NCBI GenBank assembly: GCA_017522255.1
Contig: JAFWZP010000077.1
Location: forward strand, 1-64,000
DNA length: 64,000 nt
From: Bacteroidales bacterium
Lineage (GTDB): Bacteria; Bacteroidota; Bacteroidia; Bacteroidales; P3
Direction of reading: 5' to 3'
Made by a program: the position numbers and the translations under genes. The first letter of the stretch is position 1, and each line of letters starts with the position of its first letter. This document shows positions 55,333 to 63,308 of the stretch, in pieces. The notes beneath the pieces were generated by a model, which saw nothing but the letters and a program-made list of their open reading frames with translations, ran no database searches and was not told the DNA's origin.

Positions 55333-56082
55333 ATGAAGAAAATATTTTTCGTGTGTGTTGCTGTTATTGCATTGGCAGCATGCAAGAGCGGAAGTCGCAA
55401 CGGAGTTACAGTTTGTAAGAGTAAAATACAAAATATTACTCCTGCGAAAATAGTACCTCTACCTAAAGAAATAGACTTTGAAGAGATAGCAAATACGTGG
55501 AAAATTTTTGCTAAAATCCCTTATGATAGTTTGAATGACCATCAGCGTGACATCATTGATTTATGTGAGATTGATGACGTACTTATGCATTTCTATTCAG
55601 CTTCGTGTAGTTGGTATTGTGGTGGCATTATAGACACAGTGGTTGCTTCTTCATGCAAAAATGCTGACCAATTCGGAAATTATGAGGGATACAATACTCA
55701 CGATTGGAATATCTATAGTGCATGGGTTACGAATTTAAACAACAGTGGTGTAGGCGAATCTATTACATATACATTTCCTGGTAATTGTCCTCGTATAACT
55801 ACGATTATTATTTTAAATGGATATACCTGCGATACGAATGATTGGCAAGACTATTCGCGTGTAAAGAAACTTAAGATGTATTATGATGGTAAACCATACG
55901 CCATATTAGAACTTCAAGATACTCGAGATGAACAAGATTTTAAAGTTGGTTTGTTGGGATATCGTGATATAGAGCACCCTCAATGGACATTGCAATTCGA
56001 AATACTTGAAGTATACCCTGGTAGAAAATATCAAAACACCGCCATCACAGAGCTATATTTTGATGGAGTGGATGTTCATTGA
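55333..56082 (+). CDS. lipoprotein with discoidin-like (NADase-type glycan-binding) domain
   Basis: About 249 residues; lipobox in VIALAACKSG. The C-terminal half (about 100-250) contains NTHDWNIYSAWVTNLNNSGV, GESITYTFPGNCPRITTIII, NGYTCDTNDWQDYSRVKKLK and QWTLQFEILEVYPGRKYQNT, typical of the discoidin-like domain annotated as NADase-type glycan-binding. No NADase catalytic part is present. It is probably a surface carbohydrate-binding lipoprotein. Start ATG 55333 is preferred over 55327. It stands alone between repeat copy C and the ATPase gene. Confidence 0.78.
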   Translation: MKKIFFVCVAVIALAACKSGSRNGVTVCKSKIQNITPAKIVPLPKEIDFEEIANTWKIFAKIPYDSLNDHQRDIIDLCEIDDVLMHFYSASCSWYCGGIIDTVVASSCKNADQFGNYEGYNTHDWNIYSAWVTNLNNSGVGESITYTFPGNCPRITTIIILNGYTCDTNDWQDYSRVKKLKMYYDGKPYAILELQDTRDEQDFKVGLLGYRDIEHPQWTLQFEILEVYPGRKYQNTAITELYFDGVDVH

Positions 56083-56165
56083 TAAAAATACTATTGTAAC
56101 AAGATTGTTTTTTATTGTTTTGCTCGTTACAATAGTGGTGGTATAAGTTCTTCTTTTGTCTTTCG

Positions 56166-57383
56166 TTAAAACTTCCAAGCCGGGATAACATTTATGCTGT
56201 AGCCTCGCTTTTCTATTGTGCGTTCGTCGTTGGCGGTAACTATGGTTAGGTTTTTGCATTTCAGTTCTTCGGCACATTCCACTATGCTGTCCACTTCGCG
56301 TTTCTCGGTCTTGGGGTTGCTTAGGTCGTAGCATACTTGTATAAGGCGTTCTATGGTGGTGCCATTGCGGGTTACGAAGTCCGTTTCTTTGTCGTTTCTC
56401 GATTTGTAGTAGAATAGTGTTTTTTCGGTCTTGTAGCCTCGGCGTAAGAGTTCGATAAATATGTAGTTTTCGAGTAGTCGACCCATGTTTTCGCTTAGGT
56501 TGAATGCCTTGGCTGTTACAAAACCATTGTCGATAACGTATATCTTTTGTGCCGATTTCTTCATCACTTTCAGTTTGTTGTTGTAGCGTGGCAGGTAAAA
56601 GAAAAGATAAGGCTCGTGTAGGTAGTCCATAAATTTCTTTGTGGTGGTAGTGCTACTTAGGTTCAAAGCCTTGGCAACATCGTTGGCCGAAAGTGAGTTG
56701 CAAAAGTTCGAAAGCAGGTATAGTGCAACGTCGTTTAGCTCGGTGGTGTTTCTTACGTTGTGCCTTTTCGATACATCTTTCCACACTATGGAGTCGAACA
56801 ATGTGTTGAGGTAGTTTTGGGTTATGCTGCGTGTTGCTATGGTTTCGGGATAGCCACCGTTTTTCAAATAATCGGTGATGGCTATATAATCGGTGTGGGC
56901 ATAGCTCGTCCATTGCAAATATTCCGCAAAGCAGAACGGCAACATCTCCACTTGTATATATCTGCCTGTAAGCACTGTTGCCATTTCGCTACTCAGCATC
57001 TTGGCATTGCTGCCGGTTATCACAAGGTTTTTGCCTCGGCGGTATAGCTTGGAAACCCATAGGTCCCAGTTCTCCAAATTCTGTATCTCGTCCAGTAGTA
57101 TATATTCATATCCTTGGTATACATCGTCCAATGTTTGCATAACAAGGTCTTCGTCCCATTTTGAAAGCAGTTGGTTATCGTCGAAGTTGAGGTAGGCAAA
57201 GTTGGAGTCTTTTAGTAGCAACAATGCGTATGTGGACTTACCCACACGGCGTGGACCGCTTATTAGTTTTATAAGCGGATTGCTTAGCAGCTCCTGTTTG
57301 TTATATTTTGTGTCCCTATCCAGATAAGGGCGAGCCATCAAGCTATCACGTTCATTGCGTTGGTTTAGTATCGTATTTCTCAT
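56166..57383 (-). CDS. AAA ATPase with DUF4143 domain
   Basis: 405 residues. Walker A in KLISGPRRVGKSTYALLLL (about residue 45), Walker B YILLDEIQNLENWDLWV, sensor ITGSNAKMLSSEMA, then a winged-helix-like part and the C-terminal DUF4143 domain (LENYIFIELLRRGYKTEKTL, KSRNDKETDFVTRNGTTIER), which resembles restriction-enzyme-like nucleases. These ATPases are abundant, variable in number and mobile in Bacteroidota; function unknown. An ATG at 57338 (MARPYLDRD) is an alternative start. A second, broken member is at 60101-60412. Confidence 0.88.
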   Translation of the reverse strand: MRNTILNQRNERDSLMARPYLDRDTKYNKQELLSNPLIKLISGPRRVGKSTYALLLLKDSNFAYLNFDDNQLLSKWDEDLVMQTLDDVYQGYEYILLDEIQNLENWDLWVSKLYRRGKNLVITGSNAKMLSSEMATVLTGRYIQVEMLPFCFAEYLQWTSYAHTDYIAITDYLKNGGYPETIATRSITQNYLNTLFDSIVWKDVSKRHNVRNTTELNDVALYLLSNFCNSLSANDVAKALNLSSTTTTKKFMDYLHEPYLFFYLPRYNNKLKVMKKSAQKIYVIDNGFVTAKAFNLSENMGRLLENYIFIELLRRGYKTEKTLFYYKSRNDKETDFVTRNGTTIERLIQVCYDLSNPKTEKREVDSIVECAEELKCKNLTIVTANDERTIEKRGYSINVIPAWKF

Positions 57384-57408
57384 ATACCGTACATTAAGTT
57401 TGCGACTG

Positions 57409-57416
57409 CAAAATTA
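57409..57416 (-). promoter_or_regulatory. -7 box in a third copy of the promoter module
   Basis: TAATTTTG on the minus strand, 26 bases before the ATPase ATG. The surrounding 50 bases match the modules at 52347 and 54907, so an unrelated gene shares the paralogues' promoter. Confidence 0.7.
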
Positions 57417-57442
57417 CACATTTTTATTCAATAAATGCGTTA

Positions 57443-57475
57443 TATTGGATAAAAAAGTGCATTTTTTATCCAATA
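57443..57475. repeat. 14-bp palindrome at the promoter module
   Basis: tattggataaaaaa and ttttttatccaata pair perfectly around gtgca, upstream of the -7 box on the minus strand. Single copies of tattggataaaaa occur at the same place in the other two modules. A regulator-binding site is possible. Confidence 0.7.
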
Positions 57476-57548
57476 CAACACTTAAAATGGATAAAAAAGC
57501 AACATATTTCAATGAAAAACGCAAGGCACGCAAAAGATAAATATTTGG

Positions 57549-57583
57549 TCCGAACCTGAAGTTTTTAGAAGTTGCCTATAGCT
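57549..57583. repeat. single MITE-type end
   Basis: gtccgaacctgaagttttta followed by gaagttgcctatag. Its complement (ctataggcaacttctaaaaa) matches the ends at 16267, 60077 and 63615. The rest of the gap 57584-57972 has only the promoter box at 57678 and no gene. Confidence 0.6.
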
Positions 57584-57677
57584 ATATATTTAAAAAACGG
57601 TGAAAGTGGTTGATGTAAATATATATGATTTAGGTGAAAAATATTGAAATAAATTTGGTTTATAACGAAATGATTAG

Positions 57678-57685
57678 TAACTTTG
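57678..57685 (+). promoter_or_regulatory. Bacteroidota -7 box (TAACTTTG)
   Basis: TAACTTTG about 290 bases before the sigma-factor ATG. If used, the leader is long; a closer ECF-type promoter could also exist. Confidence 0.4.
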
Positions 57686-57972
57686 CAAGGTCTTTTGGAC
57701 TACAAATAGAGCTACAAAAATACTTAATTTCTACTATTATAGATTATAAAATTATGAACATTCATTGAGAAATCAATAAAGATACTTTGTCTTGCACCAA
57801 AAAAAAGTTTATACGATAGTTAACAAAGGTAACAATCTAAATCAGCAGATCATAAAGCATTCAAATGCTAAAATCGTATTTTTTTATTTTCCATGTTGTG
57901 ATTTGCCCATTTGTTTCGCCTAATAAAGCAAACAAATGTTCAACATTATAAAATTTCAAAGAAATATGAATT

Positions 57973-58452
57973 ATGGATAACAGCGAGCAAAGGTTTAAAG
58001 AAATGATATGTCGGCATAAGGATTTTATATGGCATATTTGTAGTAGTTATCGTATGGGTGCAGCATGGGAGGTGAGTGATATGTTTCAGGAAGTGTTGTG
58101 TATGTTATGGCGATATTATCCTCAGTTTGATGGTCGAAGTGGCGAGCGAACATGGATATACAAGGTGGCCAACAATACTCTGATATCTCTGAAACGCAGA
58201 GCAGCAAACCGCCAACAGACCGATGATGCTATTCCCGAAGGATGCTACAATGACGATAAGACCGAATATAACGACTTTATGCGACTTATCGAAACACTGG
58301 AAGAAAAAGATTACAGCATAGTAAAAGCTCATCTTGATGGTTTTGATTATGCCGAGATTGCCCAAATGGTGGAAATATCGGTGGCAGCAGTGTCGATGAG
58401 GCTTAGCCGTGCAAAACAAAAACTACGTAAAATGTATGAAGATGGAAAATAG
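57973..58452 (+). CDS. ECF-family RNA polymerase sigma factor
   Basis: 159 residues. Sigma region 2 (FKEMICRHKDFIWHICSSYR, SDMFQEVLCMLWRYYPQFDG, GERTWIYKVANNTLISLKRR) and region 4 (YSIVKAHLDGFDYAEIAQMV, EISVAAVSMRLSRAKQKLRK) with no region 3, as in ECF factors. It directs RNA polymerase to a stress or nutrient regulon. It overlaps the next gene, a membrane protein likely to be its anti-sigma factor. Confidence 0.92.
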   Translation: MDNSEQRFKEMICRHKDFIWHICSSYRMGAAWEVSDMFQEVLCMLWRYYPQFDGRSGERTWIYKVANNTLISLKRRAANRQQTDDAIPEGCYNDDKTEYNDFMRLIETLEEKDYSIVKAHLDGFDYAEIAQMVEISVAAVSMRLSRAKQKLRKMYEDGK

Positions 58453-58789
58453 AGATTTTGAAAAGCAATGGAACAATTGCAAAGAAGTTTATGCAAAGGC
58501 AAAATGTCCGTTGGGCAACAACGAACTAGAAGAATTTATCAATCGAGCAATGATGGAAACGCAGCATACTGCCGCCAAGCCAAATGCCAAGAGTAGAAGG
58601 CTTTGGGTATGGAGTATCTCGGCTGTGGCAGCATGTATGGCAATGCTACTAGTGGTAAATACCGTAGTGGCCAAGCCTGCTGATGAATTTCAACGCATAA
58701 CCATTGATGGGCAGGAAATAATATTTGCCTGCAACAACGGGTGTTCGCCCGAAAATACAGTAGAAATGTTTAACAGTATAATAAAGTAA
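58442..58789 (+). CDS. single-pass membrane protein, likely anti-sigma factor
   Basis: About 115 residues. A soluble N-terminus of about 55 residues (ENRDFEKQWNNCKEVYAKAK), one membrane helix (LWVWSISAVAACMAMLLVVN) and a short outer domain with two Cys (FACNNGCSPENT). Start codons at 58442 or 58436 overlap the sigma gene by 11 or 17 bases, the usual coupling of sigma and anti-sigma. No zinc-finger motif. Assignment is by position and topology. Confidence 0.72.
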   Translation: MENRDFEKQWNNCKEVYAKAKCPLGNNELEEFINRAMMETQHTAAKPNAKSRRLWVWSISAVAACMAMLLVVNTVVAKPADEFQRITIDGQEIIFACNNGCSPENTVEMFNSIIK

Positions 58790-58794
58790 AGAGT

Positions 58795-59433
58795 ATGAAA
58801 CGAATATTTTTATTGCTAATGATGGCAGCAGTAGTGCTATCGTGCGAAAGAAACGAGATGGAAAGCCCTTACACCACAGCAGCCAAAGAGATATATAAAA
58901 AGTATGCTCCACGCGAAAACCTTACAGTGGCACTCTTGGGCGAGTACAAAGGCTATAATGCCGTAATGCTGCAAGCCCATACCGACGAAGAGTGGGAGTT
59001 TATATGTAAAGAGTTTGACATAGACCCCGAAAAGAAGAAGGACATCGATGACGACTCGACTAAAGAGAAGAAGAATCTTGATTTGGGCGATACACTGCAG
59101 TTTGAAGTTGAAGGCTTGGGTGATATACTGAAGATAATAATAGAAACAGCTTTGGATTCTGTAGAGGAAGAAGTTAAGGCTTTAGCAAAAGAAGAGAGTG
59201 ACACTTCGATATACTCTAACTTTGATGCTAAGAGAAAGGAAATAAAAGATAAAATGGCTAAAGATCAACTATTCGGAGAAGATAAACAGCAACGTGTGTG
59301 TAGCTACGATGTGGAAAAGCGAATTCTTTGGGTATATTATTACAATAGTTTTACTGAACTTAACCATATGACTAAGGATATGTTTGATGCTGCTAGCAAA
59401 GGTGAAGAGTTTGAACAAACAACAACGTTGTAA
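58795..59433 (+). CDS. lipoprotein in the sigma operon
   Basis: 212 residues, lipobox VVLSCERN. Mostly charged and helical (KKDIDDDSTKEKKNLDLGDT, IIETALDSVEEEVKALAKEE), with a small N-terminal domain LTVALLGEYKGYNAVMLQAH. Family not recognised. Starts five bases after the anti-sigma-like gene, so it is part of the sigma operon, perhaps sensing envelope conditions. Confidence 0.78.
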   Translation: MKRIFLLLMMAAVVLSCERNEMESPYTTAAKEIYKKYAPRENLTVALLGEYKGYNAVMLQAHTDEEWEFICKEFDIDPEKKKDIDDDSTKEKKNLDLGDTLQFEVEGLGDILKIIIETALDSVEEEVKALAKEESDTSIYSNFDAKRKEIKDKMAKDQLFGEDKQQRVCSYDVEKRILWVYYYNSFTELNHMTKDMFDAASKGEEFEQTTTL

Positions 59434-59435
59434 TT

Positions 59436-59855
59436 ATGAAGAATGCATTAATGATATTAACGTCCCTATTGATAACAATTGCCACTATGGCACAAACGGG
59501 GCGATACGAGGTTAAGGGATGTTCGCTAAAATTTTCGATAGAAAATACCGATACTGTTTTTAACCTTGATAATGATGCTACTCTGTTTGCCTTGTTTGCA
59601 ACCGTATTTCAATTCAAAGCTTTTGATATTGAACCTAAGATAATAGAGATAACACCTTCGGAAATAAGAGCCTGCAACAAGGAAGGAGAAGTTGTGGATA
59701 GCGTCGCAATACAATTGGTGTCGAAGAAGAAAAACAAATGGATATACTCCGATGGGGTAGAGCTACAACGTAAAAGCAAAGACGAATATACATTGATAGT
59801 GGATTCTGAAAAGATAATAGAATTTCACCTTATACCACTGAAGGAAAGGGACTAA
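59436..59855 (+). CDS. small exported protein in the sigma operon
   Basis: 139 residues with signal peptide (MKNALMILTSLLITIATMAQ), then a beta-rich domain (GRYEVKGCSLKFSIENTDTV, IEITPSEIRACNKEGEVVDS, YTLIVDSEKIIEFHLIPLKE). Family unknown. Two bases after the lipoprotein gene; last member of the four-gene operon. Confidence 0.76.
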   Translation: MKNALMILTSLLITIATMAQTGRYEVKGCSLKFSIENTDTVFNLDNDATLFALFATVFQFKAFDIEPKIIEITPSEIRACNKEGEVVDSVAIQLVSKKKNKWIYSDGVELQRKSKDEYTLIVDSEKIIEFHLIPLKERD

Positions 59856-59878
59856 AACGCCTACAGATAATCCCGATT

Positions 59879-59923
59879 ATTTATCCCATATATGTAGTGT
59901 TGAGCTATATGTATGGGATAAAT
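59879..59923 (+). terminator. long hairpin after the sigma operon
   Basis: atttatcccata and tatgggataaat pair perfectly, and the stem extends inward with G:U pairs. It resembles the hairpin at 3700-3739. There is no clear T run, so it could also be a repeat. Confidence 0.55.
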
Positions 59924-60076
59924 GAATTACAAGTTAATCTAAAAAATTACATGATTACTACAAATCATATACTTTTTCCTACAAAGAAATGAATATTGCC
60001 GATTCCTTTCTTTGTTAAAATAACTTCGGCGAAGTCAACAACTCAAAAGTTTCAAAGAACATTCTTCGATTATTCC

Positions 60077-60110
60077 GAACCTAAAGTTTTTTTAAGTTTC
60101 CTATAGCTTG
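60077..60110. repeat. MITE-type end overlapping an ATPase fragment's stop
   Basis: ttccgaacctaaagtttttt followed by taagtttcctatag: a variant of the end at 57549-57583. It contributes the stop codon (TAG on the minus strand) to the ATPase remnant. Between 59924 and 60077 there is no gene. Confidence 0.55.
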
Positions 60111-60412
60111 TCGAAGTAACCACCTACGCCACATAGGGGAATGTTCTCCATCCATTCTTGGTTTCGGTAGGGCAGCATCGAGCAGCGGAGTCCTCGCATA
60201 CCACTGCCGGCAAAGTCCACGTTGATGAATTGCGACAGCGATTTACTTTTTACATTTTCTTCGGCTTTCACTTCTACGGGCACAATCCGCTCCGATGTTT
60301 GCACCACAAAGTCTATTTCCATTGTCGAACCCTCTTTGGTGTAATAGTATATCGGAAACTTTTGATGATTGGCTTTTGATTTATAACTTACACATTTTCT
60401 TTGATATAACAA
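60101..60412 (-). pseudogene. C-terminal remnant of an AAA/DUF4143 ATPase
   Basis: The frame reads YYYTKEGSTMEIDFVVQTSE, RIVPVEVKAEENVKSKSLSQ, FAGSGMRGLRCSMLPYRNQE, NIPLCGVGGYFDKL, the typical end of DUF4143 ATPases (nuclease-like E..VVEVKA... motif). No Walker A/B part is upstream; instead there are 33-bp tandem repeats and repeat copy D. A gene of about 400 residues has been reduced to its last 80 or so. Confidence 0.8.
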
Positions 60413-60420
60413 AATAAATT

Positions 60421-60519
60421 ACATTTTTATGGGGGAATAATACTAGTTTTGTTACACTTTTAAGGGGGAATAATGTTGGTTTTGTTACACTTTTATGAGG
60501 GAATAATATTGGTTTTGTT
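60421..60519. repeat. 33-bp tandem repeat, three units
   Basis: Three direct copies of a 33-base unit (acacttttaagggggaataa then tgttggttttgtt) at 60421-60453, 60454-60486 and 60487-60519, differing at a few bases. The length is a multiple of three, and the minus-strand frame stays open, giving an 11-residue repeat VTKPTLFPLKS, but no start or conserved gene was found around it. Confidence 0.85.
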
Positions 60520-60583
60520 ACGATGTGGATAATTGTTTTTGTCGTTGTTATGCAATTTGATTTGAGTTTATCACTACAACACC

Positions 60584-60805
60584 GATAAAAGAGTAGGAGG
60601 GAGTAGCCCGTTGTTTTCCTTGAGCAAGCGGTTGCGAAGTTTGATGCTATGGTTGAAAACCTTGAGGTAAGGTGTGAAAAAGTGTGTCCTTTTAGGGTAA
60701 AAGAGTGTCTTTTTGGGGTAAAAAGACACTCTTTTTTAGGTGAAAAGACACTCTTTTTTGATGAAAACCTCAAGCTTTGCAACGAAAAGATCAAGGAATT
60801 TTATC
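60584..60805 (+). repeat. hairpin-core repeat, copy D
   Basis: The left frame (gtaggagggagtagcccgtt, ggttgcgaagtttgatgcta, gaaaaccttgaggtaaggtg) and right frame (gatgaaaacctcaagctttg, gcaacgaaaagatcaagg) are as in copy B. The core has agagtgtctttttggggt with two copies of gacactctttttt. Same orientation as A-C although 5.6 kb from C. An open frame of 60 codons runs through it but is not conserved in the other copies. Confidence 0.85.
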
Positions 60806-60836
60806 CCAAATCAGACATTAGAATAGGATAACTGAT

Positions 60837-61013
60837 ATGAGCAATACACAATACTTTATGGCAGATAATTTCTACTGGCTGTCATTAGAAAAATCAAGAT
60901 CTAATGTATTGTACAATAATTATATATGTCATAAATCTAAGCATCAAAAACTTCTAATGACCGATTGGGGTTTATTAGAGATAAATTTGAAATCCTTTAT
61001 TTGTATTGTTTAG
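60837..61013 (+). CDS. possible 58-residue ORF
   Basis: Begins MSNTQYFMADNFYWLSLEKS and ends LKSFICIV; Tyr/Asn-rich, no signal peptide. A good hairpin starts seven bases after its stop, which favours a transcribed unit, but no homologue is known to me and no -7 box is obvious. It begins just downstream of repeat copy D. Low confidence. Confidence 0.3.
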   Translation: MSNTQYFMADNFYWLSLEKSRSNVLYNNYICHKSKHQKLLMTDWGLLEINLKSFICIV

Positions 61014-61019
61014 TATAAA

Positions 61020-61053
61020 CAAACGGTTTAAAGTGGTTGAGTTAAACCGTTTG
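61020..61053 (+). terminator. 12-bp perfect hairpin
   Basis: caaacggtttaa and ttaaaccgtttg around ten bases, followed by ttgttgg. No other gene ends on this strand here except the 58-codon ORF. Nothing further is seen between 61054 and 61244. Confidence 0.65.
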
Positions 61054-61244
61054 TTGTTGGTAAATTTCTTAGTTCTCAATTTTTTTTAGGGTGTCTTTAG
61101 GTAAACTCTATAAATCACCATACGTTTGCTTGCAGTTGTTTGATATGGTATTTTATGATATAGGTTGTTTATCTGTCGATTGCGTAGTGACATTTGGGAT
61201 GTTTATTTTTTGAATTTACTGAATGTATATAGTTTTATATGTTA

Positions 61245-63077
61245 TTATAAGCTATAATAGTATTTTCTAATTTTTTCGGCCATTAAGGTTCTGCGCTTTT
61301 CGAGGAATTCTCCATAACTAGTGTGATCCATCTCGAACACATCCTCAGGAATACAGTTCATAGCAAGGTTTTGCTTCAACTCATCAAGTTTTGTGATTGA
61401 GCCGCATTCAACAACCTTTGTATCGCACTGCTTTAACGCCTTTTGGAAATAATTTGCTGGAGCTTGTTTGCCAATAGACACGTTCACAGGGCGGTCTAGG
61501 TATGCATAGTTTGCCTCCTGGTTGTACTGGTTTTTCTCGAAACCATTATCTTTGAGATACTGCTTAGGGAAGATATGGTGAACATCGCCACTCAGCTCAA
61601 TAAGCTCCTTAACGCGGACATTTTGAGATAACAACGAAGTATCATTGAAGTACACCTGTGCAGCCAAATATACGAGGTATGTAGGATTGTTTGTCGATGG
61701 GTTTGTCAAATCTTGCGGAATCTGCACCTTCCAGAAGTTTTCCGAAAGAATTGCCGCCTCAATATTTTTCAATGTTTTAACAACTCCTATCTCGCTAATT
61801 TGTCGCAAATCTTTTGCGAATGCCGATTCCGGGGAACTGCTATATCTACCTGTCAAAACCGAAAGAACATACCAACGTTGTACAACTCTCTTTATCTCTG
61901 ATACAGAGACTTCTTTGCTCTCGTGCAAAATCAAATAAAGTGCATACGCAAAGTCGATGGCCATATTCGAGTTTATCAACTTATTGCTAATAAATCCCGC
62001 AGATTTTATGGCAATAACAAACTGCTTGAAGTTGTTCATGTTGATAAATTCGGCAACACCCTTATATAGTTTATTGTAAGTATCTTCGATAATTTCTTCC
62101 TTAAATTCACGGGTATCAAAATCACGACCAGACAACATTTTTACCAACTCAGCCAACTTTGCTCGCTGGAATTGGTGCATGAATGCAACACGGATAATAT
62201 CATCGCACTGTGGATCATAGACTGTTTCTCTATCATCTTTGAGCCACTTCAAATTCTTGATATAACCTTCAGGCTTGTTGCAGAACTCCTTGTCGTGCGA
62301 AAGAATATATTCGTAGTAAGACGGATCAACGGCAAGGTGACTGAAATAGTCGATAACTTTGCGCAAAGTATTGCCACCATGAGCCTCATCAGCTGCAATT
62401 TTAGACATTACGAAATCGCCCTGATTCAATGTTGTCCCCTTTGAGTTAATACGCACGAAAATATCAGTTACTATATCTATTTCAAGTGCTTCCGATAGCT
62501 CTATGATGCCAATAGATTGGTTTCGAATAGTATTGAGTTTTGTTAAAACACTATCCAGTCCTTTCGGACTAATAATGTCTGAATTTGCTTTACAATATTC
62601 TGTAACAAACTCATACCTATTAAATTCATCGCTAAAAATTTTCGCAATATCTGGTATCCAATGCTTACTTTTTAAGTGAGCAGGCGTTTGCACAGCAAAT
62701 AATTCCGCCTCATCCTCACCCGACAATGCAGCAATAGGATTGAATGCGATCTTTACACGACAAAGTTTGTACTCCTCGTTGTATATTTCTCTCTCTGCAA
62801 TGGCCGTCATCAACGCAGTAATGCGTTGCTGGCCATCTATGAGTATCTTTTTACCCGAAGATATGGTACCATCTTTGAGTTTGACATTTGGATTCTTCCA
62901 TAGAATTATATAACCTACGGGAAAACCCCTATATAGCGAATCCATGAGATCACGTACTTGCTTACTTTTCCATACAAAGGGGCGTTGAATTTCTGGAATG
63001 GCGATATCATTAGCTTTAATTAGTCCAAGAATAGCACTAACTGTCATTGAGGTTGTAGTAAATTTTTCACAATTCAT
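61245..63077 (-). CDS. DUF262/HNH protein, GmrSD-like type IV restriction enzyme
   Basis: 610 residues. The N-terminal DUF262 domain (ParB-like NTPase) shows AIPEIQRPFVWKSKQVRDLM, GYIILWKNP and ILIDGQQRITALMTAIAERE. A helical middle part follows, then a DUF1524-type HNH nuclease segment near residue 515 (SGDVHHIFPKQYLKDNGF, NYAYLDRPVNVSIGKQAP). Fused DUF262-DUF1524 proteins such as GmrSD cut phage DNA with modified bases using NTP hydrolysis. This makes it a stand-alone defence gene; actual specificity is unknown. A TAATTTTG box lies 116 bases upstream. Neighbouring arrays and MITE ends support acquisition by transfer. Confidence 0.86.
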   Translation of the reverse strand: MNCEKFTTTSMTVSAILGLIKANDIAIPEIQRPFVWKSKQVRDLMDSLYRGFPVGYIILWKNPNVKLKDGTISSGKKILIDGQQRITALMTAIAEREIYNEEYKLCRVKIAFNPIAALSGEDEAELFAVQTPAHLKSKHWIPDIAKIFSDEFNRYEFVTEYCKANSDIISPKGLDSVLTKLNTIRNQSIGIIELSEALEIDIVTDIFVRINSKGTTLNQGDFVMSKIAADEAHGGNTLRKVIDYFSHLAVDPSYYEYILSHDKEFCNKPEGYIKNLKWLKDDRETVYDPQCDDIIRVAFMHQFQRAKLAELVKMLSGRDFDTREFKEEIIEDTYNKLYKGVAEFINMNNFKQFVIAIKSAGFISNKLINSNMAIDFAYALYLILHESKEVSVSEIKRVVQRWYVLSVLTGRYSSSPESAFAKDLRQISEIGVVKTLKNIEAAILSENFWKVQIPQDLTNPSTNNPTYLVYLAAQVYFNDTSLLSQNVRVKELIELSGDVHHIFPKQYLKDNGFEKNQYNQEANYAYLDRPVNVSIGKQAPANYFQKALKQCDTKVVECGSITKLDELKQNLAMNCIPEDVFEMDHTSYGEFLEKRRTLMAEKIRKYYYSL

Positions 63078-63117
63078 AACTATATTTTTATTTTATATGT
63101 TGATTGAATCAAATCTA

Positions 63118-63142
63118 TATAGGTTCTAAAAATTCACGTTCA
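63118..63142. repeat. worn MITE-type end upstream of the DUF262 gene
   Basis: aggttctaaaaattcacgtt matches the element ends at 16267 and 63615 with a small deletion. Confidence 0.45.
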
Positions 63143-63192
63143 AGCAAAACAGAGAACCTGCCTTTTACTATTTAGCTCGAATTTTTGGTTTG

Positions 63193-63200
63193 CAAAATTA
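63193..63200 (-). promoter_or_regulatory. Bacteroidota -7 box of the DUF262 gene
   Basis: TAATTTTG on the minus strand, leaving a leader of about 110 bases. Confidence 0.55.
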
Positions 63201-63308
63201 AACAATTAATCTTACATACACAAGATAAACGGAATAAATTTTATACTCTTTCCCTTACCTCCATTTCAAATTATCGAGAAAACTATATCGTTTATGTGGG
63301 AAGAAAAG

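Noticed and set aside
57481-57540. Small basic peptide gene (17 codons) near the ATPase promoter
   Set aside because: It is part of the promoter-module repeat and palindrome, with no independent support.
60381-60794. 137-codon minus-strand ORF with an 11-residue repeat
   Set aside because: It spans repeat copy D and the 33-bp tandem repeats; low-complexity, no conserved start. More likely an accident of repeats whose length is a multiple of three.
60649-60831. 60-codon ORF through repeat copy D
   Set aside because: Lies wholly in the repeat and its right border. The other copies do not keep the frame open.
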